DNA from: Adiantum capillus-veneris
Lineage: Eukaryota > Streptophyta > Polypodiopsida > Polypodiales > Pteridaceae
Reading direction: 5' to 3'
Assembly: GCA_014529385.2 (NCBI GenBank)
Contig: CM043950.1
Location: 149,674,945 to 149,738,944 of the forward strand
Length of the DNA stretch: 64,000 bases
In this document: in pieces, positions 12,062 to 21,162 of the stretch
How positions within the stretch are numbered: the stretch's first letter is position 1
Layout of the letters: each line of letters begins with the position of its first letter
Translations under genes and position numbers: made by a program
The notes under the pieces: generated by a model
Databases searched by the model: none
The model's input: only the letters and a program-made list of their open reading frames with translations
Told to the model about the DNA's origin: nothing

Positions 12062-12079
12062 GCTCCTCAGTGGGCACCA
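12062..12079 (-). promoter_or_regulatory. Primer-binding site, element D
   Basis: The minus strand reads TGGTGCCCACTGAGGAGC, one base inside the LTR edge (TG at 12081 on the plus strand). It matches the PBS of element C except for two missing C. This fixes the element's orientation. Confidence 0.6.
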
Positions 12080-12080
12080 C

Positions 12081-13431
12081 TGATGGAAAGGGGGAACAAA
12101 CCACACACACTCCAAACTTGCCTCTCTATAGCCCAAGGATTAACCCGCACCCCTAACCACACATAATCACATACACACGCACATTATCTGCCAATCTCCA
12201 ATGCACCGACTCGCCTATGAGCACCACTGAGTGCACACACTCACACATGAGCACTTCAACACAATAGACCCATCAACAAACCGTCACCCGTATCCCACAC
12301 ATTGATGCATACACTTACCAAATCCTGTAAACACACTCACATCGATAGGCCTCACACACCTTGACCACACACAAACCCACACTCAATCTATAACCACAAT
12401 CACTCTCTTCCTCTCTCTCTCTACACACACACACACCTGTGTGGACCAGAGCCAATGCTACCACGGCCTCGCACAAGACAAGACGAAGGAATAAAATGAT
12501 TTGAGTCGAGCAATCACCATAAACAACATGCATCAAAACACATATACGGGTACAAAGATGGCATCAACGGCCACGGCAATCCCTGCTGTTCGCTTGCAGC
12601 CATGGCGGCTCTCCTTAAACCTCGTTTTTTCGACTATTGGCCACCCTCTCTGCATGCGGCTTATGGTCTTGTGGCTTTCGACCACCTCCCTTTCTGTAGC
12701 CGGCAACTCACGGCCTCCAACACGGATGGCAATCTCTTTTTGGCCGCTCGCGACCTTGCTTCCATGCGGCTCCCTGCCATGATGGCCCTTTATTCACCAA
12801 CACTCTCCCTTGCACAGATTAAGTGCACAGCCAACAAGCCCCTCATCACTGGCGGTCTTCTTCAAACCTAGCTCTCTGGCGCGGATTTAGGTGTAGGTCT
12901 CGGCATGCCTCATTAGGCCCTCCAAAATGGTCCCGCTCCTCATGGCAGTCATCGTCAGCACCCAGGGGCCCTCCTTATGCTCTGTAGCCAGCCCTTAATG
13001 GCCCTCACGCCACCAGCCTGCCACCAGCTCTTGGTGAATCCTCCCCTGCTGGAGTTACGGCCAACTGACGCCCACCAAAATGGTGGCCCTCTCCCCTTCT
13101 ACATTCAGACTCACCAGCTCATGGACCTCCTCCTCCTTCTGGTTCATGTAGCACCATCACCTTGCAAGCAATGCCCTCCTATTTTGTTCAAGGCCTAGGC
13201 CCTCCTGCCCCTTCTCCGACGACGACCCCACCCTCAGGTGGCGCAACTTTCCCTCCTCTCGAAGCCCGCCACCACCTGCAGCGCCTCTCTAACTGCCGCA
13301 CCTGAGCCCTCTACTGCAGCGGCTCCAACTGCTTGCTCATGGCCCCAAAACTCCCGGCAATGGCCATTCGCAGATAGCGCTGGCTGCTCTCAGCCTCTCC
13401 CATAATCCTCGAGCCTGCTGCCCTCTTTGGC

Positions 13432-13475
<44 letters not shown>

Positions 13476-14391
13476 TTTCTCTCCCTCGCCACCTGCCCGA
13501 GCTTCAACTCCCTTCCCCTAAACTGGCTTCCAACCTCCCGGTTCTTTACCACAACTCGCCTTCCCAGGTGGCACCCTTGCATTGCAAGTTTTCATGCAGC
13601 CCCCCATTCTCGCTACTAGCTGCTCCTGCTCACGCACCCTGCCATGACCTCCGCCTTTGCCACCAGATGGCGCCCTTTCCTCATGCATACTGTAGCGCCC
13701 TCCTGCTCTGCCGGCCACTTGTCCTCTCCTGCTCATGCATTGGAGTACACTAGTAGCGCCTCCACCCCGTTTACAGTAGCGTTTTTTTTTTCCCTTCTAA
13801 TTTCCAGCTTCAATCTTCACTATTGAAAAAAAACCCAGCTTGGTCTTGTTTCCCACCACCCTTCTCGCATGTCCGTTATGTTTCACTTTACGCCAGCTTG
13901 CCCTAAAGGGCAGCATATCCATTATTCCACAAGCCACAAACAAACGGAATCCACTTCATAGAAGGACTTTCTAGGTATGGATCTTGTCGAGAAGAAAGAC
14001 TACTTGACCACTTTGATCATCAATAATCCCGAGTGATAAATCCGCCATAGCGTTCGATTGGTGAGCTATGAGATATGTGCCTTCAAGCACATAAAAAACC
14101 CTGTCAAGTAGAGTGTCCTGTAGACATCTCGATCAAAATCCCATATCATAAACCTAATAGCACCTCTACCCAGCATCCCTCGTCCTATTCACAACCTTAT
14201 GATATAAACACTTGCTCCTGTCACCTGTGATAGCAAGAAATAATTACAGTTTCTACTAGAGAGTGCTCCATCTCTGTGTACCTGTCTCCTGGCTGCATCA
14301 AACACTCACTCAATGTCCTTGTCATTTGCATACAAACTGCCATGCATGGGCTTCTTGTACTTCCATAGGCCGACCATCTTCAGCTGTACCA
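12081..14391 (-). repeat. 5' LTR of element D (right copy)
   Basis: Homologous to 8098-10431 and bounded by the PBS on its left. Its right end (…GTACCA at 14391) is the point where it diverges from the other copy. It contains a CT microsatellite at 13436-13472 and GC-rich coding-like blocks. On the plus strand the frame 12602-12871 is the counterpart of 8633-8893, and the minus-strand block 13180-13740 is the counterpart of 9200-9740. Confidence 0.65.
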
Positions 14392-17033
14392 ACGTCATCA
14401 CTGAGGGTGAGTTGTACAGGAAAGCATTGCCTTTTGCTTTAGGCCTCACCTTCCATCTTGCTTCTTCCCCGCCAGGCTGGTCTCTTCCAGATAGCACTGC
14501 CCACCATTGGTATTCATCACCACCGTCCAAACTCCACCAGCACCCGCCAAACGGGCTGCGATGTGCACCACACGCAACGCCTCAATGCCAGATGCCATAG
14601 ACATCAGCTATAAGCTCCAAGGGCCACGCCTTTCTTGTGATGCCTATGATAGGTCACGACACACGCTATATACCCCAGCTCTTGAGCCCCCGCGGGTGCA
14701 TGTGGTTTTAAACCAACAACACGTGGCACCCGTGCACTGCTTTGCCCTTGGGGTGATTCAAAACCTCCAAAAATTTCTTCAAAAATCCACATTTTTTTAG
14801 AGCCACCATTTTTTTGCTTCCACAGTTGATGATCAAGCCGCGACATCTTAGTGAAAGTTCTCATTGTTGTTCCCAATCTATCCGGTTTTTTCCACCACTC
14901 GAGACTCTGAAGCCCGCCAATCAAGGCTATGAAAAACCAGAAAACCTTTGACATGCAATTGTACCCGAACTTCAAACTGGATATCTTCCCCTTCAAAAGT
15001 TTGATTGATGCATGATCAGTTCTTGCTAATTTTAGTAGATGCATATCACCGTGTAGAGCCTAACTGAACCCAAAAAAGCACCAGATGGCACAACTCCCAA
15101 AGTAGTAAGGTGGGCACATAATTGACCTCCGACAAATCTTCCACATACTATAAATTTCTTTCTAGAGCTCGAAACAATGATCCAAGAAAATCAGCATGCT
15201 CCACAACTCAAGCTCTACAGCCCTAGCCACTGGCACTAGCTCCGACCACCTTTTCATACCTGCCATGTCCATTGGGGATCAGCAAAGCCTCCCAAATTTG
15301 CACTGCCATAACTTCTACACCGTGGATCTGTTTGAGGATCCGTCTAGACCATCTTCTAGAGAATCTTGAACACAACATTCTAGGGCACATTTTCCACACA
15401 TCAAGTACTTTGACTTGCCATCCCAACAAGCCTTTTTTGAAGCACTCTTGGCCTAAAAAACTGCATATACCATACATTTCATTTGGCCTTGTCCTTCCCA
15501 TGTCCTCCATACCTACTTAAGCCCTTTGCCGAGCACATATATGCACCCATAGCACGGATTGGCACCACTTATAGCTTTAGCCAACTTTGCACGTACCAAT
15601 GTTCCTTCCATCGGTACTAGAGAAGGTAGTTCTAATGAGCCTTTACACACCAATCTAGAGAATTTAAGTGATACCTTTGGTCGCATAATAGATAGCCATA
15701 TTTTCTCCATGTGGGTGGGTGGTCACACTGTGGCATTCTAGAAACCCCTTCCCCGTCTCCCCTTGTGTCGGCTCTTATAGAATCCTACAATCTACACAAA
15801 TACCAACCACATTCAGAGTTTGGTTCCATCTATCCGTGACAAATTGTATCAAACAACTATGGCATAATTTAATCATTACAGAGAGCCTTTGTGGACAGGA
15901 GCCCATACCTTTTGATCATCAATTTGTGGATGGTTGGGACTTAGAAATCTCTCATGAGTTGGATGTGTAGTTAGATGCCATACTCAAATTGAGCCACATG
16001 GCCCATTAGATGTTCATATTTTGGGATGCCTCAACCTCTATCTCCACGCCTGGAATGAGTGGACCAAGAAGGAAAAAGTGGCTAAAGAACTCGTGCCTAA
16101 AGTTGAGTGCACATGCATCAAATTTGAAGAGAATGAAGAAGCTAGGTTTATAATGTTAGTGCACACTATCAATAACTAAGTTGGAGTTTGACGCCACATA
16201 CAATGCAAATGTTAGTTCATTGCAAAAGAAAGGTTCACTTGACTATCTATTGGCCCTATATGAATGCTCCAAAAATTGAAGATGCACTCAAGGATACCAA
16301 ATTTCTCTTTGTAAAGCCGGGTTATGAGCTCACACAAATCGCCAACGCTAATAATTGTGAAAAATTCTTTTGCAAAGCAATTTCTTACACGGTGGAATGA
16401 AAAAGGGAACATGTTCATCCTACCAAAGCTTGCAAAGATTACACGAGCATGTATATCCAATGAGGACTAAGTTTTTGCAATTTGTTACATTGTGTGCATT
16501 ATGAAATATTCGAAAATGCACGAAGTGTTGATTGCTAGATATTTTATCTAAAGGTGAGAAAGGATTTAAAGAAACCAAAATCTTCCTAGCAGACAAGAAT
16601 TCCTTTATATCGCTCTAACGACATACAATTGGTGGCAACTTTAAGAGTTTACTTTCGAACTCGTTGCAAAGCTAGAGCGGCTCCTCTCCTAAGGTGGAAA
16701 AATCACATAGATAGGCTACAAAGAAATCAGAGGTTACTTTAGCATCCACCTTGCAAGCCTATTGCACACGCCATTTTGAGAAGTCCTTCAATGCTTGGAA
16801 GAGTCAAATATGTGCCCCCAATGAGCCACAAGAGCACCTGCACATGGTGTGTATGGCAAGCCGCCTTCTTTATAGTTTAGGTAAGTTGCAAAAGATTGTT
16901 TCTCTAAGTTATATATTTCTCTACGTCTTTCTCAAGTTGAATTGCAAATCATGTACATGGTTGAGAAAGTGTATAGAGATCTAGCTGCTCAACCCAAAAC
17001 ATCCATCTGATGCATGGGTTGAGTCAGAGAGAG

Positions 17034-17103
<70 letters not shown>

Positions 17104-17329
17104 TCAAACTCTACCTAGAGATTGGATCAACAAGCTTCCAAATAAAACTTTGTAAAGGAATTGTACATGGTGATTAGATTACCATGATGGAGAGTTTCTA
17201 GCCAAAGAAGCTATTGAGTATAATGGTTAGTAAACACACTAAAATTTAATATATAAATTTTCTTGAGTTAATTTTCTCACAATACAAAAATAAATCTTTG
17301 GATTACAATTCTTGAAAAACACCCAACCC
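14392..17329. other. Uncharacterised region, no recognised gene
   Basis: Several moderate open frames occur (minus 14604-15044 and 15223-15510; plus 15719-15970), but none carries motifs I can assign. Around 16050-16180 the plus strand reads like protein (NEWTKKEKVAKELVPKVE, then KFEENEEARFIMLVHTINN) before stops set in, so a decayed coding sequence may lie there. A (GA)n tract fills 17036-17100. No LTR pair, PBS or transposase is seen. Confidence 0.4.
17036..17100. repeat. (GA)n microsatellite
   Basis: About 60 bases of alternating G and A, preceded by GAGTCAGAGAGAGAAGTA. Confidence 0.95.
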
Positions 17330-17667
17330 TAACAAAAAAACGAACAGAGTGAGGATAAACATGAAGCTACACCAACTAGTGGAAAATGCAAAAAGAATGC
17401 CAAGGGCGAACAAGATGGGGACATTGATGAGGATTTTGTGGTGGCCATGGAGAAGGCAACAAAGATAGTATCCACTGAAGGAGTACGAGCGGAAGTGCGA
17501 CGCGAGAGAGAGTGCGAGAAGAAGAGCACGACGATATGGTGAACTCGCTCTACTGTAATGTGTAGAGCATAGTGAGTTCTTATTAGGTTTTTACAAAAGA
17601 ATATGTGTACATACCTAGTGGCCCGCCCACTTACCTGGGCGACCACATTGGGCTTTATACCCCAACA
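17330..17667 (-). repeat. Putative 3' LTR start of a copia element
   Basis: On the minus strand a purine tract (GTGGGAGGT) is followed at 17667 by TGTTGGGGTATAAAGCCC, a typical copia LTR start directly after a polypurine tract. It lies 90 bases downstream of the RNase H fragment below. The far (left) end is not defined, because no second LTR is in the window; 17330 is a rough limit near TTGTTAGGGTTGG. Confidence 0.5.
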
Positions 17668-17756
17668 ACCTCCCACTTAAAGTCCAATGTGGTACTTTAA
17701 GTGTGAGAGAAGCTACTACACAAGCTAATATACACGAGATGTAGAGAAGTGATGTA

Positions 17757-18094
17757 CTACCCTACACCTATCTGCTTGCGAAAATGCGCAAAGCTCTCTG
17801 AGGGAAGTCCTTTTGTAAGAAGATCAGCAGGATTTTCTGTGGTGTGAACTTTGACAAGCTGAAGTTGCTTATCCTCGAGCATTTCCCTGATGAAATGATA
17901 CTTCACATCCACATGCTTTGTCTTTGAGTGATAAACTGGATTGCGAGCCAATTGTATAGCACTTTGACTATCACAATATAACACAGGCATCTCTTCTTTG
18001 ATTCCCAAATCTATTACTAGTCGATTAAGCCAAATTGATTCTTTGCATGCCTCTGATGCTGCAACATATTCAGCCTCTGTAGTAGACTGAGTAA
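17757..18094 (-). pseudogene. Ty1/copia RNase H C-terminal fragment
   Basis: The minus-strand frame, open from about 18094, reads STTEAEYVAASEACKE then LYCDSQSAIQLARNPVYHSK and KHVDVKYHFIREM, ending with ENPADLLTKGLP. These are the classic copia RNase H motifs (TEAEY, CDSQSA, KHVDVKYHFIR, ADxLTK). The enzyme degrades the RNA template during reverse transcription. Everything upstream (RT, integrase, gag) is missing. The 5' edge at 18070-18120 carries a ~30 bp tandem duplication (ACATATTCAGCCTCTGTAGT twice), probably at the break. The stop at 17757 leads into the PPT and LTR. Confidence 0.8.
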
Positions 18095-18120
18095 CATATT
18101 CAGCCTCTGTAGTAGACTGT

Positions 18121-18263
18121 GTGTGTGGGTAAACCTAAATAAACCTAAGTCTAATCTAATATAACATAAATCTAAATCTAACGTAAATTATGTTATATTA
18201 AAAACAAAGAACTAAACTAACAGGGATTATAAGAACCTTAAAACTGATTTAACACATAATTTT
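18121..18263. repeat. AT-rich CCTAAATCTAA-type repeat (left block)
   Basis: Variants of AAACCTAAATCTAATCTAA and TAACGTAAATCTAAATCTAA recur without a fixed period. The same family recurs at 18625-18778 on the other side of the HIPP-like fragment. It resembles telomere repeat text only loosely and is not a telomeric array. Confidence 0.6.
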
Positions 18264-18624
18264 TCACATAACTCGGCAAGAGTTGGCATTCTCATCACTA
18301 AAGATGTGAGAGTTAACTTCCGGCGGTGACGCTGCCTCATCTCCATCCACATCTGACGACAGCAATTGGCCCTTTAGACCGTTCTTGCTCTTGTTACTAA
18401 CTTTGAAGTTGCTGTTGAATGACTAGAGGTTGTCTAGATGGTCATTGTGTCGGGGATGTAGTGACTCTTGCTGCCCTGAAGATCCACCTTCTTCCCTATC
18501 TTCTGAAGACATTTCACCAGTACTTTTGGATCGACGGAGCCCACCATGAGTGAAGGCAGCAATACCCTATTCCATTGAGGGCTTTCTTCACCCGCTTCAT
18601 GCAGGCATCGCAGTCTATGGAGAC
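18264..18624 (-). pseudogene. HIPP-like heavy-metal-associated isoprenylated protein fragment
   Basis: On the minus strand from 18624 the frame reads VSIDCDACMKRVKKALNGI, the first half of an HMA domain with its metal-binding CxxC (C-D-A-C). After a frame change the second half follows: GSVDPKVLVKCLQKIGKKVD. A further frame runs through a Ser/Asn/Lys-rich tail and ends NANSCRVM then stop at 18264. CRVM is a CaaX isoprenylation box, and HMA plus CaaX is the hallmark of plant HIPP metallochaperones. About ten residues between the HMA halves are missing, and one stop (TAG) interrupts the tail. The left end lies right after TTTAG, a possible intron acceptor. It is a broken gene piece, perhaps carried by a mobile element; identity is by motif only. 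Confidence 0.6.
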
Positions 18625-18778
18625 CTAAATCTAATCTAATATAACGTAAATCTAAATCTAGCGTAAATAAACGTAAATCTAATTAAAATAAACCTAAATC
18701 TAATCTAATTTAACTTAAATAAACCTAAATCTAATTTAACGTAAGTCTACATCTAACCTAATCTTTAACGTCTTTTAG
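18625..18778. repeat. AT-rich CCTAAATCTAA-type repeat (right block)
   Basis: Same repeat family as 18121-18263, again with TAACGTAAATCTAAATCTA. If the gene fragment was once spliced, this could be intron on the minus strand. Its presence on both sides of the fragment argues instead for flanking repeats. Confidence 0.55.
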
Positions 18779-18924
18779 GATAGTTTCCTACGACGTTATA
18801 ACTCTCTTCTTCTTGTGTGTGTGCGCGTGTGTGGATGTGTGTGCCAATAAAAAGAGATAAATGGTATAACCTTTCTATCACCCATGCCAAGTATGATAGA
18901 TTGATTATGCCATTTCCCTCTTGA

Positions 18925-18998
18925 ATGATAGGTCTTGAGTTCAACTCCTCGTCGGCTAGATCTTTAGGTCTTTTAATTTTAATTAGTTTCCTACGACG
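18925..18998 (+). mobile_element. SINE-like fragment with polymerase III B-box-like motif
   Basis: GGTCTTGAGTTCAACTCCTC contains AGTTCAACTCC, two changes from the consensus B box GGTTCGANTCC. It is followed by 'gtcggctagatctttaggtc' and 'tagtttcctacgacgtta'. A second copy of this block lies at 47908-47976, and the TTTCCTACGACGTTA tail also occurs at about 18785. tRNA-derived SINEs often carry this phrase. No A box or poly-A tail is clear, so this is a tentative partial SINE. Confidence 0.35.
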
Positions 18999-19026
18999 TT
19001 AAATTAGTTTCTCTCTCTTTCTCTCT

Positions 19027-19235
19027 CAATGTGTGTGTGTTTTTTTGGATCGTATGCATGTTTTCTCTCTCTTTTCCTCTCTCAATGTGTGCGTTTTTTG
19101 TTTGTGCATGTTCTCTCTCTCTTTTCCTCTCTCAATGCGTGCGTTTTTTGTTTATGCATGCTCTCTCTCTCTTTTCCTCTCTCAATGTGTGTGTGCATTC
19201 TTTGTTTATGTATGTGTGTGTGCGTTTTTGTTTAT
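19027..19235. repeat. Minisatellite, 50 bp period, ~3.5 copies
   Basis: Units start CAATGTGTGCGTTTTTTGTT at 19083 and CAATGCGTGCGTTTTTTGTT at 19133, with diverged units at about 19027 and 19183. Each ends in a CT-rich stretch 'tctctctcttttcctctct'. Open frames across it in all three plus frames are repeat artefacts. Confidence 0.85.
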
Positions 19236-19238
19236 GTT

Positions 19239-19294
<56 letters not shown>

Positions 19295-19301
19295 AACACT
19301 A

Positions 19302-19348
<47 letters not shown>

Positions 19349-19441
19349 AAGAGGGGAAGGGAACATGAGAATCAGGAGAGGGAAGGAGCATACCTGGCTC
19401 TCCTTCCTCTCCTCGTGTGTGTGTATGTGTGTGTGGAGAAG

Positions 19442-19493
<52 letters not shown>

Positions 19494-19494
19494 C

Positions 19495-19525
<31 letters not shown>
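19236..19525. repeat. (CT)n, (GT)n and (GA)n microsatellite cluster
   Basis: (CT)n at about 19242-19291, (GT)n near 19303, (GA)n at about 19313-19345, and imperfect (GA)n at 19447-19525 with GC interruptions. The GT-then-GA order ahead of the CACTA-associated block mirrors 3675-3862. Confidence 0.9.
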
Positions 19526-19527
<2 letters not shown>

Positions 19528-19540
19528 CGTTACCTACTCC

Positions 19541-19735
19541 TTGCTTGAGGGCGCCGAAAAACTCAGATCTGAGATCTGAGTTTTTGGGCGCGCTCTATTA
19601 TTTTTTAGCCCAGTCGGCGTCGCTATGAGCGTCGCAAATTTACAAAGAAATTTGCGATCCTCATAGCGACGTCGGGAATTTTTTTTTTGAGCGTCGCTGT
19701 GTGAGCGTCGCTAATATGAATAGCCTCTTGTAGTG
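19541..19735 (+). mobile_element. CACTA-type transposon 3' end (second copy)
   Basis: Ends GCGTCGCTAATATGAATAGC then CTCTTGTAGTG at 19735, nearly identical to the terminus at 4302-4334. It contains repeated GCGTCGC/GCGACG subterminal motifs and two strong hairpins: 19559-19587 region (arms AAAAACTCAGATCT) and 19616-19673. The upstream block (GTTACCTACTCC…GCGCCGAAAAACTCAG) matches the block preceding the first copy. No transposase is present. Confidence 0.6.
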
Positions 19736-20417
19736 GAGGGAGAGCTTGGAGCTCGCTGGCTATGGAGCCGAGCCGCGCTGCTGGCGCTGCGTGGGCGGTC
19801 GGTGGCGCATCGCGGCGGTTTGAGTGGAGTGAGCGGCGGCGGCTCTGCGCCGATGGTGCTTGCTGGGACTAATGGAAACAACTGGTGGTTGGTAATGCTA
19901 ATGACGTGGCACCCTGGGAGCAGTTGATCCCGCACCCCTTGGGGCCCCAAGCTTTTGAAGCGAAGAAGGAGGGCAATAGAGACCTCGCTATTGTCCCCTC
20001 CTTGCATGGAAGAGGGTGATCCTGCGAGCAGTGAGGAGAAGGCCCGAGCCAAAAGGTGGGTGCAAAGGGGGGTCCCACAGCGCGGGTGGTAGGAAGGGCC
20101 GTCCCCGCAAAGCTGGCCAAGCAAAAACAAAGGCCACATAAAGGTCAAAGCCAAAAGGAGAAGGCCATCCAAGCAAAGAGTAGAGACAAACCAAAGCTAA
20201 GGGCAAAAAATGGAGGTCAAGGCCAAAAAGGAGCAAAGGAGGAGTCAGATAGAGAGAGAGAGTCAAAATCAAGCTAATTGAGTAGTATAAGGCTAAGCCT
20301 AAAGAGGGTAAAAGATGAAAGATAAAAAATAAAAAATGAGAAAGCTAGGGGGCAATAGTGACATCGCTAATTCCCCCCCCAAGTGCAAAGAGTGAAGAAG
20401 AGAGAGATAGAGGAAAG
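19736..20417. other. GC-rich stretch, no recognised gene
   Basis: GC-rich to about 20050, then Lys-codon-rich (AAA/AAG/GGC) text. Two related self-complementary phrases occur: GGGCAATAG…CTATTGTCCC near 19971 and GGGGGCAATAG…AATTCCCCCC near 20350. The open frames on both strands lack family motifs, and I see no transposon ends. Confidence 0.4.
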
Positions 20418-20451
20418 TGGTTCCCTCCCCAAAAATGCCAATTCAAGGTGC
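20418..20451 (+). repeat. C-family LTR, 5' piece
   Basis: TGGTTCCCTCCCCAAAAATG and the following bases align with the start of the C LTR (minus strand near 8113). The sequence is interrupted at 20451 by element B and resumes at 26309: AATTCAAGGTGC here joins CAAGTGGACCAATTG there, matching 'agttcaaagccccaagggcc' of C. Confidence 0.45.
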
Positions 20452-20661
20452 TGACGGGAGCAAAGCGAACCCCGAACCCCGACGGCCTTTAAAACACCGG
20501 GGACCGAATGGCGCGCCTCGAGCCTGTCATGGTAAAGCAAACAGGGGGCACCACTTAGCTTCAGCGGCTAGGACGCAAACAACACACCACCATAACAAAG
20601 TTTTCATCCAAGAGAGATGGATGCTTGGGAGTAATGATGAAGAGGAAAGGGAATGAGATCA

Positions 20662-20710
<49 letters not shown>

Positions 20711-21162
20711 GGGAGGGGGTATAGCGGCTTAGTACTTAGGCACCACAAAAGGATGGCGAATCCGCACACCCTTCACACATACACAAGCTCACTCCGAAAC
20801 ACAAGACTAGGTGGCGATTCCGCACACCTCACATGGGCAAAACATTGCAAGAAAACATACTCACAAAACCTCAAGCTTTATTTAGAGAATTAGGCGATGA
20901 AATGGGGAGCATAGGGTAGGGGAATGAGAAGGGAGAGAGTGGTAGAGCACATGGCGGATAGGTGGGAGTTTATGGCGAAGGCTTGCACGAGGATTATGGC
21001 CATCATCCTTCATTTAGTTGCCCTTCATCTTCCATAGCCAAGGGTGTAGAGGTCATGCTCAAGACAAGCATGGTGATTGCGGTGATGGTGATGGTGTGGG
21101 TGTGTGTGTGTGTGCACTAGGCACACACAGTGCATAGTGTGTTCTTTGGTGATGTTGTGTGT
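20452..21162 (-). repeat. 3' LTR of element B (truncated)
   Basis: 711 bases matching 24999-25709 with few substitutions, for example 'cacaca-gtgc-atag' versus 'cacaca-acgc-atag'. Includes a (GA)n of 43 bases (20665-20707) against 41 in the other copy, an AATAAA on the minus strand (20877-20882) and a (GT)n near 21100. Homology stops at 21162, where coding sequence begins. Confidence 0.8.

Larger units (their letters stand above)
8098..14391 (-). mobile_element. Element D: LTR element with ~2.3 kb LTRs, gag-only interior
   Basis: Two long direct repeats (about 8098-10431 and 12081-14391) flank 1.65 kb. On the minus strand, a primer-binding site lies just inside the right repeat and a purine-rich AAGGGGTTGGGCAATGA just inside the left repeat. 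So the right repeat is the 5' LTR and the left the 3' LTR. The interior holds only degraded gag; there is no protease, RT, RNase H or integrase. This looks like a non-autonomous, LARD-like element. The left boundary is fuzzy because it abuts the LTR of C. The LTRs differ at many sites and by small indels, so the insertion is old. Confidence 0.6.

Noticed and set aside
14604-15044. A 146-codon minus-strand frame as a gene
   Set aside because: No recognisable motif, no homologous frame in the window and mixed composition; left as unassigned sequence.
18121-18778. CCTAAATCTAA text as interstitial telomere repeats
   Set aside because: Plant telomere arrays are exact CCCTAAA units. Here the C count and spacing vary and no run of perfect units exists.
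19029-19628. Long plus-strand open frames over the minisatellite and GA tracts
   Set aside because: Open in all three frames at once because the underlying (CT)n, (GT)n and (GA)n repeats lack stops; the products are low-complexity Ser-Leu, Cys-Val and Arg-Glu repeats.
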